64,000 nucleotides of DNA, taken from NCBI GenBank assembly GCA_027404165.1, contig DAHZCG010000006.1:248001-312000 (forward strand), in the 5' to 3' direction. The position numbers and the translations under genes are program-made. Under the pieces are notes generated by a model. The model worked only from the letters and a program-made list of their open reading frames with translations. It was not told the origin of the DNA and searched no databases. Positions 40,563 through 49,502 of this stretch are shown one piece after another (position 1 is the stretch's first letter; every line of letters starts with the position of its first letter). This stretch comes from Geobacteraceae bacterium. Lineage in GTDB: Bacteria; Desulfobacterota; Desulfuromonadia; Geobacterales; Pseudopelobacteraceae.

Positions 40563-40733
40563 TCAACGGCGTAATATTTTTACAACATCTTCCGGCAGTA
40601 CGATCGCCGCGATTAGCAACAGCAGGATCTCGGGGGGCAGCCCAGATAATAACAGCTTCTTGATCTTGCCTAGTTTGCTGGTTTGTACAGAAGTTCGGAA
40701 CCGAGATGGGTACAGCCGTGAACAGTCTTGCAT
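40563..40733 (-). CDS. Small membrane protein in the immunity region
   Basis: 56-residue protein (MQDCSRLYPSRFRTSVQTSK...) with a C-terminal hydrophobic segment (LPPEILLLLIAAIVLPEDVV). The ATG follows AAGGGGAATATAA, a good ribosome binding site. It is convergent with the repressor and in the lysogeny region, so a superinfection-exclusion-type role is possible. Confidence 0.6.
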   Translation of the reverse strand: MQDCSRLYPSRFRTSVQTSKLGKIKKLLLSGLPPEILLLLIAAIVLPEDVVKILRR

Positions 40734-40832
40734 TTATATTCCCCTTGTAAAAGTAGTCGCACTTAATTACAAGACACCTTTTTAATGAACAAGGGCATTC
40801 TTTGCTATATGCGACACACTATGTCATAGGCC

Positions 40833-41105
40833 CTAATCGTCAGTATCTTCATCCTCGCAATCGTCTTTAAAATGCCGCTGGCTAGCCCGGGCGGCTACAT
40901 ATTCAGAGTTAATCTTACTTACAGCAAATGGCCGCTGGGACTTTTCAGCAGCCTTATTCAACTTTGCCAGAAAAGAACCTTCGATCCGCCCGCGGCACAT
41001 CAACTGTCTGAAATAAGGATCTGACATTGTTGCTCTCTTAAATCGGTGTGATTTTAATAGATCGGAAACAATCTTTGCACATTCAACAGGATTTGGAGCT
41101 GACAT
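40833..41105 (-). CDS. Immunity-region protein of unknown function
   Basis: 90-residue protein starting MSAPNPVECAKIVSDLLKSH with an acidic C-terminus (DDCEDEDTDD). Strong ribosome binding site CGGAGGTTTAT and a near-consensus promoter whose spacer carries an operator-like site, so the prophage repressor may control it. Confidence 0.65.
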   Translation of the reverse strand: MSAPNPVECAKIVSDLLKSHRFKRATMSDPYFRQLMCRGRIEGSFLAKLNKAAEKSQRPFAVSKINSEYVAARASQRHFKDDCEDEDTDD

Positions 41106-41133
41106 ATAAACCTCCGAGAATTAAGTAGTAGAT

Positions 41134-41183
41134 TTTATACATCTATTTTCAATGCATGTCAAACTTATTTAAAATGCTTAAAA
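41134..41183 (-). promoter_or_regulatory. Operator-bearing promoter of the 40833 gene
   Basis: Minus strand TTGACA (41157-41162), 17-bp spacer, TATAAA (41134-41139). The spacer contains ATGCATTGAAAAT, matching the ATGTATTGCAAAA site inside the leftward early promoter. A further copy similar to the 40086 site (atttaaaatgcttaaaa) is at 41167-41183. Confidence 0.65.
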
Positions 41184-41243
41184 ATCATATACTTAATTAT
41201 TGTTTGTAGATAACAAACATAGAAAGTTACTAACGGAATAAAC

Positions 41244-42002
41244 ATGAAACTTATCTTTATTTATTGCATGATGTTGTTGGCCATCTTTCTCTCAGCTTGT
41301 GGTCAGGACAAGACGATCACCAAAACCGTCATTCAAACCCAATATTCGACAGTTTCAATCCCGTTTTTGAGATACACGACTGTCTATGTCCCAACACCAA
41401 CAACACCTATCCAAAATCAAATACCAACAGCTATAGTTGGCACAGATAAAACTGTTAATGTTTGGGACTCGGTAATTTTGGATGGGTCAGGAAGCAATGA
41501 TCCGGACCATGATTTCATAGGTTATTCCTGGATTATTTCATCTAGACCATCGGGAAGCACCGCTAATTTATTAAACTCGAATACAGCGACCCCATCATTT
41601 GTCCCTGACTATGTCGGTGATTATGTTGTGACCCTTATAGTAACAGATGGAAAGTCGAATAGCGCGCCAGCATCACTGGTTATTAATGCACAACCTTATG
41701 TAATTACACCTACCAATACAGATCCTACCGGCATTATAACGGTTACGACCTCTACTTTTGAGTATTGGTATCAAGACAGCACAAAAACCACTGTGTTAAT
41801 ACATTTCAAAGTAATCACAAATGACGGCATTTCTCATTCATTTCGCGCTGACTATGCCGCAGTAGATGCATTAGGCAATATCATTTATGCAAGTTATCTG
41901 ACCGGAGCTGCACCTGAAGTGTTTCAAACCAGTGCCCAAATCGATAACGACAAATATCTGCAAATATCAAAATGGATGATTACAAATATTACTAAATATT
42001 GA
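41244..42002 (+). CDS. PKD-domain lipoprotein (lysogenic conversion)
   Basis: 252-residue lipoprotein; lipobox LSAC at about residues 16-19. A PKD/Ig-like domain spans ~60-150 (VWDSVILDGSGSNDPDHDFI, PDYVGDYVVTLIVTDGKSN). The C-terminal ~90 residues share a pattern with the next gene (AVDALGNIIYASYLT, IDNDKYLQISKWMITNI). Expressed from the lysogeny side, A+T-rich, probably acquired; may alter the host surface. Confidence 0.75.
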   Translation: MKLIFIYCMMLLAIFLSACGQDKTITKTVIQTQYSTVSIPFLRYTTVYVPTPTTPIQNQIPTAIVGTDKTVNVWDSVILDGSGSNDPDHDFIGYSWIISSRPSGSTANLLNSNTATPSFVPDYVGDYVVTLIVTDGKSNSAPASLVINAQPYVITPTNTDPTGIITVTTSTFEYWYQDSTKTTVLIHFKVITNDGISHSFRADYAAVDALGNIIYASYLTGAAPEVFQTSAQIDNDKYLQISKWMITNITKY

Positions 42003-42018
42003 TAATTAAGGAGTCCAC

Positions 42019-42375
42019 GTGAAAACATTTATTACCGCCTGTGCGATCGGATTGGCCTTAACCGGTCCCGCTTTTGCCGCATCCAGCGATATCCTCGCAA
42101 AAGACATCGAGACCCGCGTCGTGCAGAACATCGGTGGGTATACAAAAGTGAGCGTCAGGATGGAAGTCATGAACTACGCCGAACCCGCGAAAGTTTACAT
42201 CAGCTACCGAGCGCTTGATTTCAGCGGCTATGAACTTGCATCAGGAATAGTCACTGATACCTTCCAAAAATACGACACCAAAACATTGACTAACACCGAG
42301 ATAATAAAAAATGACGTCTATAACCAGATCAACAAGTGGGAAGTCAAGCAGATCGCCGCGTACCCGACACGATAA
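42019..42375 (+). CDS. Exported protein sharing a domain with the lipoprotein
   Basis: 118-residue periplasmic protein starting at GTG 42019 after AAGGAGTCCAC. Signal peptide cleaves near AFA-ASS. The mature part (ALDFSGYELASGIVT, IKNDVYNQINKWEVKQI) resembles the C-terminus of the preceding lipoprotein, so the pair may form a complex or be a duplicated module. Unknown function. Confidence 0.7.
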   Translation: MKTFITACAIGLALTGPAFAASSDILAKDIETRVVQNIGGYTKVSVRMEVMNYAEPAKVYISYRALDFSGYELASGIVTDTFQKYDTKTLTNTEIIKNDVYNQINKWEVKQIAAYPTR

Positions 42376-42380
42376 ACGTA

Positions 42381-43838
42381 ATGCCAATGTCCATCACCTG
42401 TGCCATTTACATCCGCAAATCCCGCGAAGATAAGGACAAACCCTCACAGCGCTTAACCGTGCAGCGCGAGCAGCTACCCGCTCACGCTGCCGCACATGGC
42501 TGGGATATCTCAATCTATGACGATGGCCATGCCTCAGCCGCCCAGGGGAAAACCGAAAGCCTGAAGGAACGAGCCAGACTTGAGTCCGACATCCGTGCCG
42601 GCAAGATCAACATCATCCTCACCATCGAACTATCCCGCCTCTCCCGTGACGACACTATGCAGGACTATATCGCCTGGCTCAACCTCTGCGCCGATCACCG
42701 CGTCAAACTTGCCACCATGTCGCGCATCCTCGACCCGGCACAACACAGCGACTGGATGTTGCTATTAATGGAGGGCGGCTTTTCGTCGGTCGAGATGAAA
42801 GTGCTGCGCGGAAGGATGAAGGAAGGCCGAGACCAGGCATTCCAAACCGGCAGATTTATGGGAGGAGGCTGTCCGCCACCCTACCGATTTGACAAAGCGC
42901 ACGGCATCCCAGTTATCGACCCAGATCTACTCACCCAGGCACAGCAGGTCTGGACACTGGCGGAAACCATGAGTGCCCGTGCGCTAGCGTTGCATCTTGG
43001 CAAACCACTGATTTCCACCCGCCGCATGCTGGCTGATGACCGGCTCCTCTATTATCAGGCACTGCGGGAAAACCCAGCCACCGGAGAAATAATCCCCTGT
43101 AACTGGCAGCCGGTTATGAATGCCGAGCAAGCAGAACGCATCAGGGCAGCGCGGCGCAAAGGGCACACCACTCCACGCCGAAGTGCCGGCGGCCTGCTCT
43201 CCAACCTTGGGATACTGATCTGTGGCTATTGCAGAACAACTTACCGGGGATTCAAGGGTCAAACACGGATAGACGGCTCATGGACAAATTACTACGGCTG
43301 CAGGGGCAAAGAAACCAAAGGCCTCTGCCCGAAAACCTCCATGGTAGAACAATCGATCATCGATGACCGCGTCATCACCAATCTGCTCGGTACCCTGGAC
43401 AAAATAACGGAACTGAAAGCCGCCTGGCTGGCCAGTAAAAAAGACAACAGCGGGCCGAAGCGCATCAAACAACTCTTGCTCGAGCAAACGCGGCTGGAGA
43501 CAAAAAAACAACGCCTCGCTGCCGCGATAGCCGATGGCGTGATAGACTTTGCCGATGCCAAAACCCAAATGGCCGCGATAAAAACCGCCCTTGAAACAGC
43601 GCTCCAGGAGAAAGCGGCGCTGATCAGGGCGCAAGCCCAGGAACCGAACTGGGATGTTTTGTCCGCCATCAACAATATTTTCCATAAAACAACCCAGGAT
43701 GAAAAACGGGAAATAATCATTCAGGCAATCAAACAAATCCGTGTTTTTCCCACATACCTGATAATCGAATATAAATTCCCGCGCAGTATTGACGGCACTT
43801 CCACAGCCCGAGTTCATCTGCCAACCAAGCAACTGTAG
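42381..43838 (+). CDS. Large serine recombinase (probable phage integrase)
   Basis: 485-residue resolvase-type recombinase. Catalytic Ser14 in IYIRKSRED, active-site arginines in IELSRLSRD, recombinase domain, zinc ribbon (CGYCRTTYRG ... YYGCRGKETKGLC) and a C-terminal coiled coil (KKQRLAAAIADGVIDFADAK). It lies 67 bp from the attR core, the standard location of an integrase gene. Start at ATG 42381 or 42387. Confidence 0.9.
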   Translation: MPMSITCAIYIRKSREDKDKPSQRLTVQREQLPAHAAAHGWDISIYDDGHASAAQGKTESLKERARLESDIRAGKINIILTIELSRLSRDDTMQDYIAWLNLCADHRVKLATMSRILDPAQHSDWMLLLMEGGFSSVEMKVLRGRMKEGRDQAFQTGRFMGGGCPPPYRFDKAHGIPVIDPDLLTQAQQVWTLAETMSARALALHLGKPLISTRRMLADDRLLYYQALRENPATGEIIPCNWQPVMNAEQAERIRAARRKGHTTPRRSAGGLLSNLGILICGYCRTTYRGFKGQTRIDGSWTNYYGCRGKETKGLCPKTSMVEQSIIDDRVITNLLGTLDKITELKAAWLASKKDNSGPKRIKQLLLEQTRLETKKQRLAAAIADGVIDFADAKTQMAAIKTALETALQEKAALIRAQAQEPNWDVLSAINNIFHKTTQDEKREIIIQAIKQIRVFPTYLIIEYKFPRSIDGTSTARVHLPTKQL

Positions 43839-43851
43839 CGACAAAAACGCA

Positions 43852-43884
43852 AAAAGCCGCCAACCATAAAGGCCAGCGGCTTTT
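43852..43884 (+). terminator. Terminator of the recombinase gene
   Basis: 9-bp stem aaaagccgc/gcggctttt followed by ctcatt, 14 bp after the stop codon. Confidence 0.75.
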
Positions 43885-43904
43885 CTCATTACAAATTTGA
43901 TATA

Positions 43905-43932
43905 GTGCTCTACCAACTGAGCTAAAATGGCA
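43905..43932. repeat. attR core with tRNA-Thr 5' fragment
   Basis: 28-bp copy of the 5' end of tRNA-Thr, identical to 1452-1479. Only this tRNA fragment is present here. Confidence 0.93.
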
Positions 43933-43971
43933 CTGCTACTACCAGTCACGTAAGTAGCTTTGGAGCGTCTG

Positions 43972-44001
43972 AAACTACCTCAAAAGTGTGGTTGCTGTCA
44001 A
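43972..44001 (-). promoter_or_regulatory. Candidate displaced native promoter of tRNA-Thr
   Basis: Minus strand TTGACA (43996-44001), 18-bp spacer, TAGTTT (43972-43977). It would start about 33 nt from the tRNA fragment in attR. The -10 box is weak, so confidence is limited. The rest of 43933-44185 shows no gene. Confidence 0.4.
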
Positions 44002-44185
44002 TGCCTTAAGGAACTTTGCGGGTAAATTTCTGCTTTACCACCGAATCAATTGCGGTTACTATCTAACCCTAGCTACATTTCAACTTTTCACCCAACCCTG
44101 ACAAACATGACACGTGCGTTCACTACGTTATTTTCTGCCAGAAAACACTAGAATCAAACCTCTAACTTATTGAAATGGCGACTCC

Positions 44186-45016
44186 ATGATTTTTCGTACA
44201 CAACTTATTCTCCTGTTTCTCGGTATCTGTACTCTAACAGCTCACGCAGCAAACACACATGGCGTAACCCGGCTTGGATATGCAATTCAGATGGGTGCCT
44301 TTGCCGATGTTAAAAATGCCGAAAGTTTTACGACCAGACTTCAGGCCAAGGGAATTGAAGCGTTTTATTTCCGCAAGGATAACGGGTTATACGCCGTGCG
44401 CTTCGGTGATTTTTCTACCAAGAATAAGGCTCAATACACAGCTAAAAAACTTGTAGCGGAACGCCTGATCAACAATTATTTCATTGCCCCCCCCCATGAT
44501 ATTGTTTTTACCCGGACCAAAGCACCCGGATGGCAAAAACCACAACCGGATGAAATAAGAAAGCCTTCTCTTTCGCTCCAACCGGTCGTTCCGAAAGAGA
44601 CTGCCGAAAAGCCCACTACCAAATCGTCAAAAGATACTACGGATATGGGAGCAATCGCAGCACGCACTGCCGAACGCTTTGTCGGAATACCCTATCGCTG
44701 GGGCGGCAACAACGTAGTGGACGGCATGGATTGCAGCGGCTTTGTACGAGCAGTTTATAACCTGTGCGGACTCAGCATTCCCCGTACCTCGCGAGATCAG
44801 TTCAAATCCGGAGATTCTGTAGCTAAAGATGATCTGCGGGATGGCGATCTGGTTTTTTTTGGATCTTCCGTGGACACAATAAACCATGTCGGCATTTATG
44901 TCGGCGGAGGCAAGTTCGTCCATGCTCCTCGCCAGGGAGAGGAGATCCGTGTGACGGCTGTGAATGAAAGTTATTTTGAAAAACGTTTTGTGGGAGCACG
45001 GAGATATTTTCAGTAG
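44186..45016 (+). CDS. SPOR-NlpC/P60 cell-wall hydrolase
   Basis: 276-residue exported endopeptidase. Signal peptide 1-~21 (FLGICTLTAHA), SPOR domain ~30-105 (YAIQMGAFADVKNAESFTTR) that binds denuded glycan, proline/lysine linker, then NlpC/P60 domain with catalytic Cys in MDCSGFVRA, His in INHVGIYVGGG and the third residue at FVHAP. Cleaves peptide crosslinks, probably at septa. Host gene beside the integration site. Confidence 0.9.
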   Translation: MIFRTQLILLFLGICTLTAHAANTHGVTRLGYAIQMGAFADVKNAESFTTRLQAKGIEAFYFRKDNGLYAVRFGDFSTKNKAQYTAKKLVAERLINNYFIAPPHDIVFTRTKAPGWQKPQPDEIRKPSLSLQPVVPKETAEKPTTKSSKDTTDMGAIAARTAERFVGIPYRWGGNNVVDGMDCSGFVRAVYNLCGLSIPRTSRDQFKSGDSVAKDDLRDGDLVFFGSSVDTINHVGIYVGGGKFVHAPRQGEEIRVTAVNESYFEKRFVGARRYFQ

Positions 45017-45079
45017 AATATCCTCCCCTCTTTCACTCCACTATCAAAATGGTGAATAGATTTAAGGAGATTTGTTACT

Positions 45080-46321
45080 ATGGCACTTATCAAACCATTC
45101 CGGGCTCTGCGCCCTCCCAAAGACTTGGTAGAAAAGGTCTCTGCACTTCCGTACGATGTGATGAATGTCGAGGAGGCATGTGCAATGGCGGTCGGGAACC
45201 CGAATAGTTTTCTGCATATTTCCCGGCCGGAAATCGATCTTCCGGCAGAGCTTGATCCTCACGATGAGTCCGTCTATGCCCAGGGCAAGTTGAATCTTGA
45301 CGATTTCATCCGGCGGGGGATATTGACGCAGGACAGTCACGATTGTTTCTACGTCTATCGCCAACAAATGGACTCTATCAGCCAGACCGGTTTGGTAGTC
45401 TGTGCCAGTGTTGATGACTACCAGTCCGGGGTTATCAAAAAACACGAGCATACCCGTGCCGACAAGGAAGAAGACCGGGTCAAGCACATCGACTATCTGG
45501 ATGCCAATGATGAACCGGTATTTTATCTATCCCGCTCTTGCGTAGAAGTGGAAGAGATAATCGAAGGGGTCACCAATGGCCCACCCGAATATGATTTTAT
45601 CTCGAACGACGGTGTTGGCCACACAGCATGGGTCATCTCCGACCAGACCCTGATCGAGCGCCTGACAGACCTGTTTGCCGCTATACCGAAACTGTACGTC
45701 GCCGACGGCCACCACCGCAGCGCTGCTGCAGGGCGTGTCCGCGAACTGCGCCGCGATAAAAACCCCGGGCATACCGGCCACGAGGAATACAATTCGTTCC
45801 TGACGGTCATATTCCCTGAAAATCAGCTCAATATCATGCCCTATAACCGGGCTGTCACAGACCTGAACGGCCGCACCATCGCCGAATTCGTCACTCAGGT
45901 GGAATGCGGATTTGAAATACTCCCCTCCCCCACTCCGGTGATTCCTGCAGACCGCCACCACTTTGGCATGTATCTGGATGGCCGGTGGTATCACCTCCAA
46001 GCCCGACCATCAATCATTAACGAGAAAGATACCGTCAGCAGACTGGACGTTTCGATTCTGCAGAACTCGCTTCTGTCTCCTCTACTCGGCATACACAACC
46101 CGCGCACCGACCAGAGAATCCACTTCGTTGGCGGCATCAGGGGTAATGAAGAGCTGGTAAAACTGGTCGATTCCGGAGAATTCGCCGTGGCGTTTGCTCT
46201 CCATCCAACGTCCATAAACGAATTAATCGAACTTGCTGACCAGGATCAGATCATGCCTCCCAAATCGACCTGGTTCGAACCCAAACTACGGAGCGGTCTA
46301 TTCGTGCATCTGCTCTCCTGA
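45080..46321 (+). CDS. DUF1015 family protein
   Basis: 413-residue conserved protein (MALIKPFRALRPPKDLVEKV ...). Signatures of DUF1015: LPYDVMN, LHISRPEIDLP, HEHTRADKEEDRVKHIDYL-type stretch, the LYVADGHHRSAAA motif and a C-terminal MPPKSTWFEPKLRSGL. Widely conserved, often annotated as SpoOJ/ParA-associated or of unknown function; a nucleotide or phosphate-binding role is suggested only by the conserved His/Asp clusters. Confidence 0.85.
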   Translation: MALIKPFRALRPPKDLVEKVSALPYDVMNVEEACAMAVGNPNSFLHISRPEIDLPAELDPHDESVYAQGKLNLDDFIRRGILTQDSHDCFYVYRQQMDSISQTGLVVCASVDDYQSGVIKKHEHTRADKEEDRVKHIDYLDANDEPVFYLSRSCVEVEEIIEGVTNGPPEYDFISNDGVGHTAWVISDQTLIERLTDLFAAIPKLYVADGHHRSAAAGRVRELRRDKNPGHTGHEEYNSFLTVIFPENQLNIMPYNRAVTDLNGRTIAEFVTQVECGFEILPSPTPVIPADRHHFGMYLDGRWYHLQARPSIINEKDTVSRLDVSILQNSLLSPLLGIHNPRTDQRIHFVGGIRGNEELVKLVDSGEFAVAFALHPTSINELIELADQDQIMPPKSTWFEPKLRSGLFVHLLS

Positions 46322-46344
46322 CCAACAAGTATTCACAGCACACA

Positions 46345-46391
46345 GTAAAAAGACCTCCCGCGGCTTTCAAACCACCGGGAGGTCTTTTTAC
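46345..46391. terminator. Bidirectional terminator between DUF1015 gene and thiC
   Basis: Perfect 16-bp stem (46345-46360 with 46376-46391) with 15-nt loop; both outer arms contain TTTTT/AAAAA, so it works on both strands and separates two convergent genes. Confidence 0.9.
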
Positions 46392-46413
46392 TGCATAACG
46401 GGCCATAGTACAG

Positions 46414-47706
46414 CTATCTTTTCATCGCGTCATCCATCAGTTTATAGGCACAAAACTCCCCACACATCGTACAGGCCCCGTGGTCTGCAACCGGAGAATT
46501 GGCACGATACTCGCGAGCCTTGTCAGGATCCATGGCGAGAGCAAACTGTCCTTCCCAATCCAGCTTTTTCCTGCATGTTGCCATAGCTATGTCTTGCGCC
46601 ATAGCCCCTTTGACTCCCTTGGCAATATCAGCAGCATGGGCAGCAATACGGGTAGCAATGACACCATCACGCACATCCTGCACATTTGGCAGACAAAGAT
46701 GCTCGGAAGGTGTCACATAGCAGAGAAAGTCTGCTCCGGCAGCGGCCGCAATAGCACCGCCAATGGCACAGGTGATATGGTCGTAGCCGGGCGCAATATC
46801 AGTTACCAGCGGTCCGAGGACATAGAACGGCGCACCGTGGCAGAGCCGCTTCTGCAGCTGAATGTTAGTCTGAATCTGATTGAGCGGCACATGCCCCGGC
46901 CCCTCAATCATCACCTGTACTCCCGCCTCCTGAGCTCGCTGGGTCAATTCACCCAGCAGAATCAGCTCATGGATCTGAGCGCGGTCAGTAGCATCAGCCA
47001 GACATCCGGGACGGAAACCATCACCCAGAGAAAGAGTCATATCATATTCTTTGGTAATCTCCAGCAGTTTGTCAAAATGTTCAAAGAGCGGATTTTCCTT
47101 GTTGTTATAGCTCATCCATTCGATGGTAAAAGCGCCGCCGCGCGAGACGACATCCATAATGCGCCCTTCGTTTTTCATACGTTCGACAGTGCCGCGGGTA
47201 ACGCCGCAGTGGACGGTAATAAAATCAACTCCATCCTCGGCATGTTTGATAATGCCCGCAAAGATATCGTCAACCGTCATATCGACAATAGCTTTGTTTT
47301 TATTACGTACCGCATCAAGAGCCGCCTGATATAACGGCACGCTGCCGATACAGGCGCCGGTTTCGGCAATTATCGCCTTCCTGATCTCGTCTACCGGACC
47401 GCCTGTTGAAAGATCCATAATAGCGTCAGCACCATATTTAACAGCAATACGGGCTTTTTCCAGTTCCTTTTCCATATCGGTATCGTCTGATGAAGAACCG
47501 ATATTTGCATTTACTTTGGTGCGCAGCCCGGCTCCGACCGCCAGAGGTGTACCATTGAGATGCTTGACGTTGTGGCAGATAACGATGGTGCCGGCAGCAA
47601 TACCGTCACGGATAAATTCAGGGGAAACGCTTTCTGCTGCTGCAGCAATCTGCATTTTTTCGGTAATAACGCCTCTGCGGGCGTACTCAAGCTGTGTCAT
47701 GTGCAT
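46414..47706 (-). CDS. thiC: Phosphomethylpyrimidine synthase ThiC
   Basis: 430-residue radical-SAM enzyme converting aminoimidazole ribotide to HMP-P for thiamine. Conserved blocks: ICHNVKHLNGTPLAVGAGLR, KVNANIGSSSDDTD, SLGDGFRPGCLADATDRAQ, MIEGPGHVPLNQI and the C-terminal iron-sulfur cysteines in CTMCGEFC. Shorter form without the plant/E. coli N-terminal domain. Start at ATG 47706 or 47700. Follows thiED on the same strand, so it is probably part of the TPP-controlled unit. Confidence 0.95.
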   Translation of the reverse strand: MHMTQLEYARRGVITEKMQIAAAAESVSPEFIRDGIAAGTIVICHNVKHLNGTPLAVGAGLRTKVNANIGSSSDDTDMEKELEKARIAVKYGADAIMDLSTGGPVDEIRKAIIAETGACIGSVPLYQAALDAVRNKNKAIVDMTVDDIFAGIIKHAEDGVDFITVHCGVTRGTVERMKNEGRIMDVVSRGGAFTIEWMSYNNKENPLFEHFDKLLEITKEYDMTLSLGDGFRPGCLADATDRAQIHELILLGELTQRAQEAGVQVMIEGPGHVPLNQIQTNIQLQKRLCHGAPFYVLGPLVTDIAPGYDHITCAIGGAIAAAAGADFLCYVTPSEHLCLPNVQDVRDGVIATRIAAHAADIAKGVKGAMAQDIAMATCRKKLDWEGQFALAMDPDKAREYRANSPVADHGACTMCGEFCAYKLMDDAMKR

Positions 47707-47739
47707 AATCCTTTAATCCTTTTACGTAAATTCGAACTA

Positions 47740-49215
47740 CTATGAAAGTTGCAGCAGCTCACGAGCTGCCAGGAAGTGATTGACCGGGCTATGCCCTTTT
47801 CCCAGCGATCGGGCTGCATGAATAGCAGAGCTGATAAATGACTTAGACCGTTCGACCGCCATCAGCAAGGGTATTCCCTGAGCAAGCTGAGTAGCGATAG
47901 CAGATGCATAGCTGCAGCCGGTGCCGTGGGTGTTGCTGCTAAAGATCCGCTCAGAGCTGAAATGATGACATCGGGTGCCGTCAAAGAGGATATCGGTTGA
48001 AAGTCGCCCACTCATATGACCGCCCTTAACAAGGACGTTGGCCGCACCCAACGACTGCAGGTCGACAGCAGCCTGTTCCATCTCCGACTCATTTTTTATT
48101 GATTTTCCCAGAAGGCGCTCGGCCTCCGGAACATTCGGCGTCAGCAGATAGGCAAGCGGCAGCAGTTGGTCACAGAATACCTGGACCGCGTCGCGCTCCA
48201 GCAGCGCTGCCCCGCCCTTGGCTACCATGACCGGATCGATCACCATTGGAATAACAACCTTCCGTTCCCCAAGGCGTTCCGCCAAAGCCGAAATTATCGC
48301 CGGAGTGTGCAGCATCCCGGTTTTGATGACATCAATAGGAATATCTGCGAGGACAGCATCCAGCTGATCACATACAAAGCTGGGCGGCAGTCCGTGAATT
48401 GAAGAAACACCGCGGGTATTCTGGGCAGTCAGAGCAGTCAGGACAGTGGCGGCGTAGCTTCCAAGCAGGGCAATCGTCTTGATATCAGCCTGAACGCCGG
48501 CCCCGCCACCTGAATCACTTCCGGCAATACTTAAGACAGCTCCGCGAGGAAAGGGACGAACCCGATTAAAAAAAAGCGCAAGTTCTGCAACCACAACGTC
48601 AGGGCGCGGGTTTGAAAGCACCGACGATATGACAGCCAGAGCATCCGCCCCCGCATCTATTACCCGACAGGCGTTACCGGTCGTTATGCCGCCAATAGCC
48701 ACAATCGGGATCTTTATCGTCCTACGTATCGATTCGAGACCTGCTACCCCGGGCAGATGCGAAATAAGCTTGCTCCCGGTCGGGTACATCGCTCCAAAAC
48801 CGATATAATCGGCACCATCTTGCTCTGCACGCAGAGCTTCATCCAGATTATGGGTCGATTTACCGATAACCTTACCCGGTCCGAGCAACTCCCGAGCGCT
48901 GACAATGTCCCCGTCATCCTGCCCCAGATGTACGCCATCGGCATCAAGTTCTTTCGCAAGCTGAAGATCATCGTTGACAATGAACGTTGTACCAAAACGG
49001 GCACAGAGGCGCTTAAACTCGCCCCCTTCCGCCACACGTTGGCCATATTCTTTGTCTTTTGCGCGGTATTGCAGCACCGAGACACCACCTCGAAGTGCTT
49101 GGCAAACCCGGTCAAAAAGCTTGTCATCCTGATCGGTAATCAAATAGACTCCCGAAATTTCAGGCACCAGCGAAGCCCTGTTTACGACAAGGCGAAATGG
49201 TCTCGTATCATCCAT
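47740..49215 (-). CDS. thiED: ThiE-ThiD fusion (thiamine-phosphate synthase / HMP-P kinase)
   Basis: 491-residue bifunctional enzyme. N-terminal ThiE (~15-210): VLQYRAKDKEYGQR, FIVNDDLQLAKELDADGVHL, GFGAMYPTGSK and VAIGGITTGNA, which couples HMP-PP to thiazole phosphate. C-terminal ThiD (~225-490): LSIAGSDSGGGAGVQADIKT, VIDPVMVAKGG and HGTGCSYASAIATQLAQG, which phosphorylates HMP(-P). Transcribed with thiC behind a TPP riboswitch. Confidence 0.95.
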   Translation of the reverse strand: MDDTRPFRLVVNRASLVPEISGVYLITDQDDKLFDRVCQALRGGVSVLQYRAKDKEYGQRVAEGGEFKRLCARFGTTFIVNDDLQLAKELDADGVHLGQDDGDIVSARELLGPGKVIGKSTHNLDEALRAEQDGADYIGFGAMYPTGSKLISHLPGVAGLESIRRTIKIPIVAIGGITTGNACRVIDAGADALAVISSVLSNPRPDVVVAELALFFNRVRPFPRGAVLSIAGSDSGGGAGVQADIKTIALLGSYAATVLTALTAQNTRGVSSIHGLPPSFVCDQLDAVLADIPIDVIKTGMLHTPAIISALAERLGERKVVIPMVIDPVMVAKGGAALLERDAVQVFCDQLLPLAYLLTPNVPEAERLLGKSIKNESEMEQAAVDLQSLGAANVLVKGGHMSGRLSTDILFDGTRCHHFSSERIFSSNTHGTGCSYASAIATQLAQGIPLLMAVERSKSFISSAIHAARSLGKGHSPVNHFLAARELLQLS

Positions 49216-49266
49216 GCTGACTGTCCTTGCATATCAAAAGCGCCAAATGCACATCACACTGAATAC

Positions 49267-49302
49267 AAAAAAACCGCACTGACGTTCACCATCAGGCGGC
49301 TG
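49267..49302 (-). terminator. Riboswitch expression-platform terminator
   Basis: Minus-strand stem CCGC-CTGA...TCAG-TGCGG followed by seven T residues, between the TPP aptamer and thiED. Likely formed when TPP is bound. Confidence 0.75.
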
Positions 49303-49324
49303 GATAAAACTACATCCCGCAAGC

Positions 49325-49434
49325 CGCTTTCCTACGCCGGAATTACCCGGTTCAGGTGCAAAGGGTTCCCGCCATGCAAAGAAATAATCTTCAGCAGCAG
49401 ACGGATCTCAGTTCAAGAGAACTCCCCCAGGGCC
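49325..49434 (-). promoter_or_regulatory. TPP riboswitch
   Basis: Minus-strand THI-box: ACTGAGATCC, CCCTTTGCACCTGAACCGGG and TAATTCCGGCGTAGGAAAG match the conserved TPP aptamer (CTGAGA, CCTGATCTGG, GCGTAGGGAA). Located 110-220 nt upstream of thiED. Confidence 0.9.
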
Positions 49435-49502
49435 TTGTTGGGTTAGTACAGTACTGCAATCAGGCAACAATGTCAATCTGTACAACCGTGTATTTCCACA
49501 AA

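Larger units (their letters stand above)
1452..43932. mobile_element. Lambda-type siphophage prophage in tRNA-Thr
   Basis: The element is bounded by a 28-bp perfect direct repeat (1452-1479 and 43905-43932). It encodes a complete phage: recombinase, repressor and early operon, replication proteins, terminase, lambda-like head, lysis and tail genes, with almost everything transcribed leftward. No frameshifted or truncated structural gene was seen, so it may be inducible. Distinctive cargo is a DGR at the left end and a putative integron cassette array with an IntI-type recombinase near 27-31 kb. Confidence 0.95.
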
